This document shows, piece by piece, positions 1 to 6,180 of a stretch of DNA of 16,305 nucleotides. Source of the stretch: an uncultured Bacteroidota bacterium (GTDB lineage Bacteria > Bacteroidota > Bacteroidia > Bacteroidales > CAIWKO01). Within the stretch, counting starts at the first letter, position 1, and the number at the start of each line of letters is the position of its first letter. The notes under the pieces were generated by a model, which saw nothing but the letters and a program-made list of their open reading frames with translations, was not told where the DNA came from and searched no databases. The stretch covers positions 1 through 16,305 of the forward strand of contig CALGYY010000175.1 of NCBI GenBank assembly GCA_937934705.1. Direction: 5' to 3'. The position numbers were made by a program, and so were the translations under genes.

Positions 1-1030
1 CATTGGTGGTGATGCTGTAGGCGAGATACTCTATGACTTCGCGGGGCATATTGGCCCCGTCGTTATAAAGTTTCTTTTCGATGATGGCTACCCTTGTTTC
101 AAAATCCGGAACCTGCAAATCTGCTGAGAGTCCCCATTTGAAGCGCGACAGCAGGCGGGGTTCCATACCTTTCATGTCGACGGGCGCTTTGTCGGAGGCG
201 ATGACGATCTGGTTGCCTTTCTGGTGGAGGAAATTGAAAATATGGAAGAAGGCATTCTGCGTGCTTTCTTTTCCTGCGAGTGACTGGATGTCGTCGACAA
301 TGAGAACGTCGATCATCTGGTAGAAGTGGATGAAGTCGTTCACCGTTTTGTTGCGTACCGAATCTACGTATTGATTGGTAAACACATCACAGGGTACATA
401 AAGCACGATTTTGTCGGGGAAATTATTTTTGACCTGAATACCGATGGCATTGCAGAGGTGCGTCTTTCCCAGACCAGTGGCGCAATAAAGCAGCAGCGGG
501 TTAAAGGCAGTTTTTCCGGGGTTGTTCGCAACGGCAAATCCGGCAGAACGGGCCAGCCTGTTGCAATCTCCTTCAACGAAATTTTCAAATGAATAATTCT
601 CTACCAGGTTAGAGCTGATGTTGATCTTCTTCAGTCCCGGTATGATAAAAGGATTAGGAATCTCCTTGTTGTCGTCATGATGGATATTCACAGGAATGGA
701 AACCGGCGGGTTTTTAACCGCCTTCTTATTGCTTACCGAAGCCTTAACCGTGATGGGGTTGTTGGCTCCGTGTGAGTTGTCCATGATGATGTGATATTCC
801 AGACGGCCATTGGCGCCCAGTTCCTTTTTAATGGTTTTCTTGAGCAGAGTGATGAAATGCTCTTCTATAAATTCGTAAAAAAACTGGCTTGGAACCTGAA
901 TGGTCAGGACGCTATCTTTGAGTTTTACGGGTTTGATCGGTTCAAACCAGGTTTTAAAACTCTGGGCGGGGATGTTGTCCCGGATAACGGCCAAGCAGTT
1001 GTTCCAAACCTCTGTGAAGCTTTTTTTCAT
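1..1030 (-). CDS. dnaA: Chromosomal replication initiator DnaA (3' end cut by window edge)
   Basis: DnaA binds DnaA boxes at oriC, melts the origin and helps load the replicative helicase. The first 343 codons are visible; the end of the AAA+ region and the DNA-binding domain IV lie beyond position 1. The N-terminal domain (about 1-85) has the Bacteroidota form with SFKTWFEPI and QVPSQFFYEF. A variable linker follows (about 86-140), then the AAA+ core. Walker A reads CATGLGKT at residues 183-190 where GGxGLGKT is expected, so the first P-loop glycine is Cys183. Walker B is VLIVDDIQ with D246-D247, and the box VII arginine stretch PRLLSRFKWGL is intact. The start at 1030 fits the usual N-terminus and has a weak purine-rich stretch (AGAGGGA) upstream. 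The 159 bp upstream hold an inverted repeat listed separately. The identification is secure; the altered P-loop is odd and could be a sequence error. Confidence 0.97.
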   Translation of the reverse strand, partial: MKKSFTEVWNNCLAVIRDNIPAQSFKTWFEPIKPVKLKDSVLTIQVPSQFFYEFIEEHFITLLKKTIKKELGANGRLEYHIIMDNSHGANNPITVKASVSNKKAVKNPPVSIPVNIHHDDNKEIPNPFIIPGLKKINISSNLVENYSFENFVEGDCNRLARSAGFAVANNPGKTAFNPLLLYCATGLGKTHLCNAIGIQVKNNFPDKIVLYVPCDVFTNQYVDSVRNKTVNDFIHFYQMIDVLIVDDIQSLAGKESTQNAFFHIFNFLHQKGNQIVIASDKAPVDMKGMEPRLLSRFKWGLSADLQVPDFETRVAIIEKKLYNDGANMPREVIEYLAYSITTN

Positions 1031-1085
1031 TCCGTTCGTCCCTCTTTTTACCTGGTCTTTTTTTTGTTTAAGGCGACAAATCCTG

Positions 1086-1110
1086 CAATCAGTTCATATT
1101 AAACTGATTG
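1086..1110. promoter_or_regulatory. Perfect 9-bp inverted repeat upstream of dnaA (operator candidate)
   Basis: The arms CAATCAGTT and AACTGATTG are exact reverse complements separated by 7 nt. The element lies 56-80 nt upstream of the dnaA start, in the only gap between dnaA and the nucleotidase gene. No T-run follows it on either strand, so it does not look like an intrinsic terminator. It could be a regulator operator or a hairpin in the dnaA leader. No clear TAnnTTTG box was found for dnaA. The nearest partial match is AATATTTG on the minus strand at 1154-1161. The repeat itself is seen directly; its function is inferred. Confidence 0.45.
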
Positions 1111-1189
1111 AATTTGCTGTTACTTCCCAAAATGTTTTCTGATTTTCAGGGTACAAATATTTATAAAAAATTCAACATAAAAAAAGAAT

Positions 1190-2119
1190 TTAACCTTTAT
1201 TTTCTCCAATTTTTATTGTATACGCATCAGCAATTTTTAACCCCTTGCTTTTCACAAAGTAATAATCTATTCTGCCTATTTTCACGCCACCCCAACCGAC
1301 CTGACAAATGATGATCTCCTTGTCTTCCGCGTTACTGAACACGTATGGATTATCGATAAATGTATGGGTGTGTCCTCCGATGATCAGGTCAATGTTTCTC
1401 GACTGTTTGGCCATCACCATATCACTGACTTTTTTATCACGGTAACTGCAGCCGAGGTGTGAGAGGCAAATGACCAGATCGCACCTGAGTTCTTTTTTTA
1501 AGAACCGGGCGGTTTCAGCAGCTTTGGACAGGGGGTCAAGGTAGCGGGTGGAGGCATAGGCCTTTTTGCTTACAAGACCTTCCAGTTCAATGCCCAGTCC
1601 GAAAACTCCGATGATCACGCCATCCACTTTGAAAATGCGATATGGTTCCGTCTTTCCTGCAAGAGGCGTATCAGAGAAATCATAATTGGTTGAGATCAGC
1701 GGGAATGAAGCGTTTTTCAATTGTTTCGCCAGCCCTTCAAGTCCGTTGTCAAATTCATGATTGCCAATGGTCATTGCGTTATAGCCCATTTCGCTCATCA
1801 GCCTGAACTCAACTTCACCTCCGTACATATTAAAATACGGGGAGCCCTGGAAGACATCTCCGGCGTCGAATACCAGTACGTTCTTCTCAATACTTTTAAT
1901 TTTCCGTATCAGTGCGGCTCTTTTGGCAAAGCCTCCCATGCCCGGGTATTTCGGGTCGGAAACCGGAAAAGGGTCGATGCGGCTATGGGAGTCGTTGGTG
2001 TGCAGTATAGTTAATTTCACAAGTTCTCCGTCTGCCATTGCACTGAGCGGCCCGGCCTTTAGTCCGAGGATGGCGCCTCCTGCCAGCATGGTTTTAATGA
2101 AGGTTCTCCTACTGCTCAT
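1190..2119 (-). CDS. Tat-exported metallophosphatase, catalytic half of a 5'-nucleotidase / UDP-sugar hydrolase
   Basis: A calcineurin-like two-metal phosphoesterase of the secreted 5'-nucleotidase family, which removes phosphate from nucleotides or related substrates outside the cytoplasm. From the chosen start (309 aa) it opens with a twin-arginine signal SRRTFIK (residues 3-9) and a hydrophobic stretch to about residue 28. The metal motifs follow in order: HTNDSH (D43, H45), DAGD (85-88), GNHEFDNG (119-126), SHLG (H221) and GGHTHTF (H250, H252). The C-terminal substrate-binding domain of full-length family members is absent and is encoded by the gene just upstream. The start at 2119 is preferred over 2146 because it puts the Tat motif at the N-terminus and has GGAGGG about 8 nt upstream. 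It overlaps the end of the upstream gene by 11 bp, suggesting translational coupling. The fold is certain; the exact substrate is not. Confidence 0.92.
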   Translation of the reverse strand: MSSRRTFIKTMLAGGAILGLKAGPLSAMADGELVKLTILHTNDSHSRIDPFPVSDPKYPGMGGFAKRAALIRKIKSIEKNVLVFDAGDVFQGSPYFNMYGGEVEFRLMSEMGYNAMTIGNHEFDNGLEGLAKQLKNASFPLISTNYDFSDTPLAGKTEPYRIFKVDGVIIGVFGLGIELEGLVSKKAYASTRYLDPLSKAAETARFLKKELRCDLVICLSHLGCSYRDKKVSDMVMAKQSRNIDLIIGGHTHTFIDNPYVFSNAEDKEIIICQVGWGGVKIGRIDYYFVKSKGLKIADAYTIKIGENKG

Positions 2120-2876
2120 AATACACCCTCCCGTCGAGTTCAGCATTCACAGTTTTCCCGGCTGCAGTAAGCTCCTTCAGGTAAAGGATCATGACTTCCC
2201 TGATCAGAACGGGCAGGTCAGTCCGCTGCAGCGGATTGTTGAAGAAATTCATTTTATCCCCGCCATCCGCGAGGTAGTCAACGGTGACAACACGGTATGT
2301 TGCAGTAGTATCGAGAGCTTTACCCCTGATTAAAATATTCACAGCCGCATCTTCCTTAATGCCCATTCTTGCGCCTGACAATGGCATGCCTCCTTCGCGG
2401 GCCACGTAATTGAAAAGGCCCAGGGTCTTGCTGCCGCTCAGGTGCATTATTGTCAAGCGGTTTTCAAAAGGCAATAACTCAAAAACATTCTTTGTTTTGA
2501 TCTCACCCTTCGGGAGACTGCTCCGCAGTCCGCCATTATTCATGAGACACAAATCGACCGGTTCATCCGTATAGTAACGGTCGACCATCCTGAGCACAAG
2601 ATCAGTGACGAAATTATTGAGCAAACCTTCCGGTTGTGCTTTGCTTAGTGCCTGGTCCGCGTAGGCGATCACTTCTTCCATTTCTGCCGTCATGGAGGCT
2701 TTATAGGGGGCGATGATGGCCAGCGCTGTGGAATCCTCTTCTGCAAAGGTGCTGTCAAGTGCGATCACCGATGTGATCGTTTCCTTCTCCCTGAGCTTAT
2801 AGTGGGTGTGACAGGCAGAGAAGCCTGCCATTACCAAAAGCAGAACTAAAGCGGTGAATCTGTTCAGGGTTTTCAT
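2109..2876 (-). CDS. Lipoprotein with the C-terminal (substrate-binding) domain of 5'-nucleotidase
   Basis: This 255-aa protein matches the C-terminal domain of secreted 5'-nucleotidases, which binds the nucleotide base and moves it to the metal site of the catalytic domain. It has a type II signal peptide with the lipobox GFSAC (lipidated Cys22). The conserved stretches are NNGGLR (113-118), the LPFEN loop (135-139) and VDYLADGGD (199-207), which are family signatures. No metallophosphatase motifs are present; these lie in the gene immediately downstream. The two products together presumably make one membrane-tethered enzyme. It is the first gene of the pair and has a promoter candidate 19 nt before its start. 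The C-domain gene comes first, so the pair cannot be one gene split by a frameshift. The domain call is firm; the physical partnership is inferred. Confidence 0.9.
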   Translation of the reverse strand: MKTLNRFTALVLLLVMAGFSACHTHYKLREKETITSVIALDSTFAEEDSTALAIIAPYKASMTAEMEEVIAYADQALSKAQPEGLLNNFVTDLVLRMVDRYYTDEPVDLCLMNNGGLRSSLPKGEIKTKNVFELLPFENRLTIMHLSGSKTLGLFNYVAREGGMPLSGARMGIKEDAAVNILIRGKALDTTATYRVVTVDYLADGGDKMNFFNNPLQRTDLPVLIREVMILYLKELTAAGKTVNAELDGRVYYEQ

Positions 2877-2895
2877 ATTACGTTTTCACGGCCTA

Positions 2896-2927
2896 CAATG
2901 ATAGCATATTTTCAGGCCCGGAACAAG
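2896..2927 (-). promoter_or_regulatory. Promoter candidate for the 5'-nucleotidase pair
   Basis: On the minus strand CTTG (2924-2927) is followed after 20 nt by TATCATTG (2896-2903). The second box matches the Bacteroidota -7 consensus TAnnTTTG at five of six fixed positions. The start codon at 2876 lies 19 nt further on, similar to the other promoter candidates here. Confidence 0.42.
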
Positions 2928-2950
2928 CCCGCATGTAATTTGGAAACAGA

Positions 2951-2979
2951 ATAAACCGGAAGCGGAAGAAGCGGCTTAT
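2951..2979 (-). terminator. Weak hairpin after lgt, possible terminator
   Basis: On the minus strand an 8-bp stem (ATAAGCCG with CGGTTTAT, one G-U pair) with a 13-nt loop begins four bases after the lgt stop. It is followed by a mildly T-rich stretch. The long loop and imperfect T-run make termination uncertain. The purine-rich repeat GAAGCGGAAGAAGCGG in the loop may explain the symmetry by chance. Confidence 0.25.
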
Positions 2980-2982
2980 CAG

Positions 2983-4167
2983 CTATTTCTGATCTTCTGA
3001 TTTGGGTTGCCGGTTTCTTATTTTCAGGTGGCGTTTGCGGAAATACCATAAGCCGAGCCCTCCCAATAAGACCAGGATTACCGAAATGATTTCCGCCTGC
3101 GTAATCTGTAAACCTCCGATGTCGTAAGTGTTGTTGACCCTGATCTTTTCAATGAAAAACCTTTGAACTGCGATAAAAAGGATAAGTATGGAGAACATGT
3201 ACCCCGGAATCCTGATTCTGTTTCTGATCAGGAGGAGAACGATGAAAAACAGTCCCATGATAATAAAATCGTAGAAAGAGGTCGGATACACCGGGTGCTC
3301 CAGGATGGTGCAGTATTTTCCGGTACAATGGTCGATGGCAACTCCCTCGCTGATCACATTATGAGGGAAGTCATAAGCCCACATCCAATCGGGCAGCCAG
3401 CTCAGCCAGCCTGGTTTGGGATTCATATTGGCGACCCCCCAGCATCCATCACCTGACATATGGCATCCCAGACGCCCAACACCATAGGCGATTGCGATGG
3501 CCGGTGCCGAGGCGTCGATCAATGGCAGTACGGCAATTTTTTGTCTGCGTGCATAAAAGATAACAGCGGCACTGCCAAGTATGAGGCCTCCATAAAAGGT
3601 AAGACCCATAAAGGAGAAGATCTGTCCAACAGGGTCCTCCAATAAAGCATCAAAATTCTCAAGGTTATGAAATATCTTCGCTCCGAGGATTCCGAATATT
3701 GCAGCGATGATCAGAATCGTTCCTGCCTGTTCGTGGGGTTTCACCTCCACCTCTTCCCAGACGGGTTTATCCAGTTTCTTTTTCTTTTTTGAATACCAGC
3801 GGTAAACAACAGCCCCGGCAGCAACAACGAGTCCTCCCCATATACTGCCTTCCAGTGAGAGAAGGTAATCCTGAGGATTGGCGGCGAAGGTTCCGTACTC
3901 GATGATCATCCCGCTGAATTTGTACCCTATGGCAAAGGAAAGTATCCCGAGGATGATCAGTTCCTGCACCGTAGCCGGTGCACCTACCAGTACCTTCTTC
4001 GTAGTTCCCTGCAATTGCCCCCATTTCTCCCTGATCTTCATTTCATTTTTTAACACCCATGTTCCGGTGAGATAAGCCATGGCCACGAAAAAACCGTAAG
4101 TCTGGACAGGGAGTGAAATATTTGTTCCCAGGATATCATTAATGAGGTCAGAAATGGCTGGATACAT
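2983..4167 (-). CDS. lgt: Phosphatidylglycerol-prolipoprotein diacylglyceryl transferase (long Bacteroidota form)
   Basis: Lgt transfers diacylglycerol from phosphatidylglycerol to the lipobox cysteine of prolipoproteins in the inner membrane, the first step of lipoprotein maturation. The 394-aa product has several membrane helices. Family landmarks are GLTFYGGLILG in mid-protein, GVGRLGCHMSGDG (about 229-241) corresponding to the essential GRxGNFxNxE region, and HPVYPTSFY (about 291-299). The conserved Glu of that region is Asp here. It is longer than the roughly 290-aa E. coli enzyme because of a Lys-rich cytoplasmic loop (KKKKK near residue 130) and an extended Trp/Cys-containing loop after the GR motif. 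The start at 4167 is chosen because a perfect -7 box at 4184-4191 would place the transcript start downstream of the in-frame ATG at 4194. A divergent second Lgt-type paralogue is an alternative; the family is clear. Confidence 0.92.
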   Translation of the reverse strand: MYPAISDLINDILGTNISLPVQTYGFFVAMAYLTGTWVLKNEMKIREKWGQLQGTTKKVLVGAPATVQELIILGILSFAIGYKFSGMIIEYGTFAANPQDYLLSLEGSIWGGLVVAAGAVVYRWYSKKKKKLDKPVWEEVEVKPHEQAGTILIIAAIFGILGAKIFHNLENFDALLEDPVGQIFSFMGLTFYGGLILGSAAVIFYARRQKIAVLPLIDASAPAIAIAYGVGRLGCHMSGDGCWGVANMNPKPGWLSWLPDWMWAYDFPHNVISEGVAIDHCTGKYCTILEHPVYPTSFYDFIIMGLFFIVLLLIRNRIRIPGYMFSILILFIAVQRFFIEKIRVNNTYDIGGLQITQAEIISVILVLLGGLGLWYFRKRHLKIRNRQPKSEDQK

Positions 4168-4183
4168 ATGTTTGATTTTGATG

Positions 4184-4191
4184 CAAAGATA
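4184..4191 (-). promoter_or_regulatory. Promoter -7 box for lgt
   Basis: The minus strand reads TATCTTTG, an exact match to the Bacteroidota -7 consensus TAnnTTTG, 16 nt before the lgt start at 4167. No good TTTG -33 element is visible about 19-21 nt upstream. It lies in the short gap after the gene at 4241-4846 and makes lgt separately transcribed. Confidence 0.5.
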
Positions 4192-4240
4192 CAAATGATT
4201 CCCGGAAAGCTTGCGAAGGAATGACGACCAGTCCTAATCG

Positions 4241-4846
4241 TCAGGGCTCCAGAATGATGGTTTCCCATTCACCCGGCCTTTCCTCAATGTTTTCATTTCG
4301 TCTGAACCTGAGAATGTTGTCTCCGTCGAAGCGTATATCCGTTCCGCAATCACAGTAACACATGGCCCCGCAGGTAAAATTTAACATACGGTCAAATTTC
4401 CTTTTGTCCCTGACAGCATAGTTTTCATCAAGGCTAAGCACGACAATCCGGCAGGATTCAGTATAATCATATTTTCGCTCCTGGTTGATCATCACAAAGG
4501 CCACTTTATGACCGGACGCTGACCAGCAGGGTCCGTTGTACCCGTCGAGGTCGGGATAGACTTCCAGTAAGGGGTAAGTCATGTCTGATGATATATCATA
4601 TAATGAGATTATATTATTGTTCATATAACAGAGCAGCCCATCCCGGAGATCTGCAATTACCGGGCACTTCAGCCCTTCGGTCACATCAGCCGGAACCTTG
4701 ACCGGCCTGTTCAGAGAATCGCGGAGCTCAAGATCCACGCATGACGCGTAATTGGCGGTTTCAAATAGTTTGAAGGCATTCTTTTGTGCGAACGACAAAC
4801 TTGTTATAAAAACGAAAGTGCTCAGAAGAACGCTAAGTCTATTCAT
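4241..4846 (-). CDS. Cys-rich secreted protein of unknown function
   Basis: I do not recognise this gene's family. The 201-aa product begins with a Sec signal peptide (hydrophobic stretch ending near SLSFAQ, residues 16-21). The middle has one segment, CWSASGHKVAFV (about 107-118), resembling a single PD40/TolB-type propeller strand pair. The protein is too short for a full propeller. The mature part holds nine cysteines, four of them packed as CxxxCxCxC at about 159-167. Such a cluster could bind a metal or form disulfides. The start at 4846 is chosen because it places the signal peptide at the N-terminus. It leaves 7 nt after the mtaB stop, whereas the ATG at 4873 would overlap mtaB by 20 bp. 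It is probably the last gene of the folD-queE-ompA-mtaB series. Confidence 0.75.
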   Translation of the reverse strand: MNRLSVLLSTFVFITSLSFAQKNAFKLFETANYASCVDLELRDSLNRPVKVPADVTEGLKCPVIADLRDGLLCYMNNNIISLYDISSDMTYPLLEVYPDLDGYNGPCWSASGHKVAFVMINQERKYDYTESCRIVVLSLDENYAVRDKRKFDRMLNFTCGAMCYCDCGTDIRFDGDNILRFRRNENIEERPGEWETIILEP

Positions 4847-4853
4847 GATTTCA

Positions 4854-6128
4854 TTAAGATTTACTGATGACACAGTTCAGGTAATCCGCAGATGCGGAGG
4901 TCAGCAGTGTGACAGTTTGAATACTGTTCACGAGTTCTGCGGACCAGGGGTGCCGGACTTTAATGTAGTTCTCTGTAAAACCATACAGGTATCCCTGCCT
5001 GTTCCGCGACTCAAAAAACACACGGGCCTGCCGGCCGGTATTGCTGTTGTAAAACGCCTGCTTTTTCCGATCACTCAGGTGATGGAACGCCAGGCTTCTT
5101 TCTCTGATTTTCAAGGGGCTGACAGGATATGGCAGTTGCGTGGCGTGGGTTCCTTTTCTGACGGAATAACTGAAAACATGAAGGTAAGATATGTCGATAA
5201 GATTAACATATTCGAGCGATTCTCCGAAAAGGCTGTCGCTTTCTCCGGGAAATCCGCATATCAGATCAGTGGCTATACATGCACGGGGCAGCAGAGCGCG
5301 GATCATGGATACCTTTTCACTGAAAAGGGCCGTTGTATAGCGACGTTTCATGAGTCGGAGCACTTCATTGCTTCCGGCCTGCAGCGGAATATGAAAGTGG
5401 GGGAGAAGCCTGCCGTATTCTGCAGATAAACTTACGATTCTTTCTTCCAGAAGGTCGGGCTCAATGGATGATATCCTGAGTCTTTCCAATCCTTCAGTCT
5501 GGTGCAATTCCAGCAGGAGCTGATAGAGGGTCTCCCCGTTCTGTCTTCCGAAATCACCAATATTCACCCCTGTAAGTACGATCTCCTTCACACCCCGGGC
5601 GGTGATCTCCTCAGCGGCTTTCAGGATCTCTGCGACCGTTCCGCTGCGGCTCCTTCCGCGGGCCAGTGGAATGGTGCAGTAGGCGCAGAAATAGTCACAG
5701 CCGTCCTGTATCTTCAGAAATGAGCGTGTCCGTTCGCTGACCGACCAGGATGCTTCAAATCCTGCTTCAGTCAAACGGGTGATCCGCGACCCGCTGTCGA
5801 GAAGAAATTCTTCCAGCCGGAATTTATCGGAGTTGCCCAGCACCAGGCTGACCCCGGGTTCTTTTCTGAGACGTTCTTCCTGCAACTCGGCCATACATCC
5901 GGCCACTGCAATCCTGGCCCGGACACTGCGCCGGTGAGCCTGCCTGACGGCCTGCAGTGTTTTCTTTTCTGCCTGGGCAGTCACCATACATGAATGAATC
6001 ACATAAACATCGGCTTCGTCAGAAAAATCCACAACACAGAATTCCCCTTCAGAGAGTTTTCTTGCTATGGCTGATGTTTCTGCAAAATTCAGCTTACAGC
6101 CAAAGGTCTGAAAAGCGATGCGTAACAT
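4854..6128 (-). CDS. mtaB: tRNA (t6A37) methylthiotransferase MtaB
   Basis: A radical-SAM methylthiotransferase that converts t6A to ms2t6A at position 37 of tRNAs reading ANN codons. The 424-aa length fits the family. The N-terminal UPF0004 domain carries the three cluster cysteines: Cys11 in TFGCKLNFAE, Cys47 in HSCMVT and Cys78 in AGCMAEL. The radical-SAM motif CDYFCAYC follows (Cys144, Cys148, Cys151). A C-terminal TRAM-like region contains ENYIKVRHP. The GCKLN spelling favours MtaB over MiaB or RimO. It starts 52 bp after the ompA-type gene and is followed by the small secreted protein after 7 nt, so it is probably in the same transcript. No promoter box was found in front of it. Confidence in the enzyme class is very high. 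Confidence 0.93.
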   Translation of the reverse strand: MLRIAFQTFGCKLNFAETSAIARKLSEGEFCVVDFSDEADVYVIHSCMVTAQAEKKTLQAVRQAHRRSVRARIAVAGCMAELQEERLRKEPGVSLVLGNSDKFRLEEFLLDSGSRITRLTEAGFEASWSVSERTRSFLKIQDGCDYFCAYCTIPLARGRSRSGTVAEILKAAEEITARGVKEIVLTGVNIGDFGRQNGETLYQLLLELHQTEGLERLRISSIEPDLLEERIVSLSAEYGRLLPHFHIPLQAGSNEVLRLMKRRYTTALFSEKVSMIRALLPRACIATDLICGFPGESDSLFGESLEYVNLIDISYLHVFSYSVRKGTHATQLPYPVSPLKIRERSLAFHHLSDRKKQAFYNSNTGRQARVFFESRNRQGYLYGFTENYIKVRHPWSAELVNSIQTVTLLTSASADYLNCVISKS

Positions 6129-6180
6129 GGTGCTTTCGGTTGACGCTTCTGGTTTAACGGGATTCTTATCAGCGGCAGGA

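Noticed and set aside
326..592. An 88-codon plus-strand open frame inside dnaA
   Set aside because: It is antisense to the conserved AAA+ region and has no independent support.
1031..1189. oriC next to dnaA
   Set aside because: No TTATCCACA-type boxes or clusters were seen; the gap is only 159 bp.
1190..2876. A frameshifted, broken 5'-nucleotidase gene
   Set aside because: The C-terminal domain is encoded first and each part has its own export signal, so the two parts are separate genes.
4168..4194. An earlier start for lgt at 4194
   Set aside because: The perfect -7 box at 4184-4191 would place the transcript start after it, and the extra residues do not fit the Lgt N-terminus.
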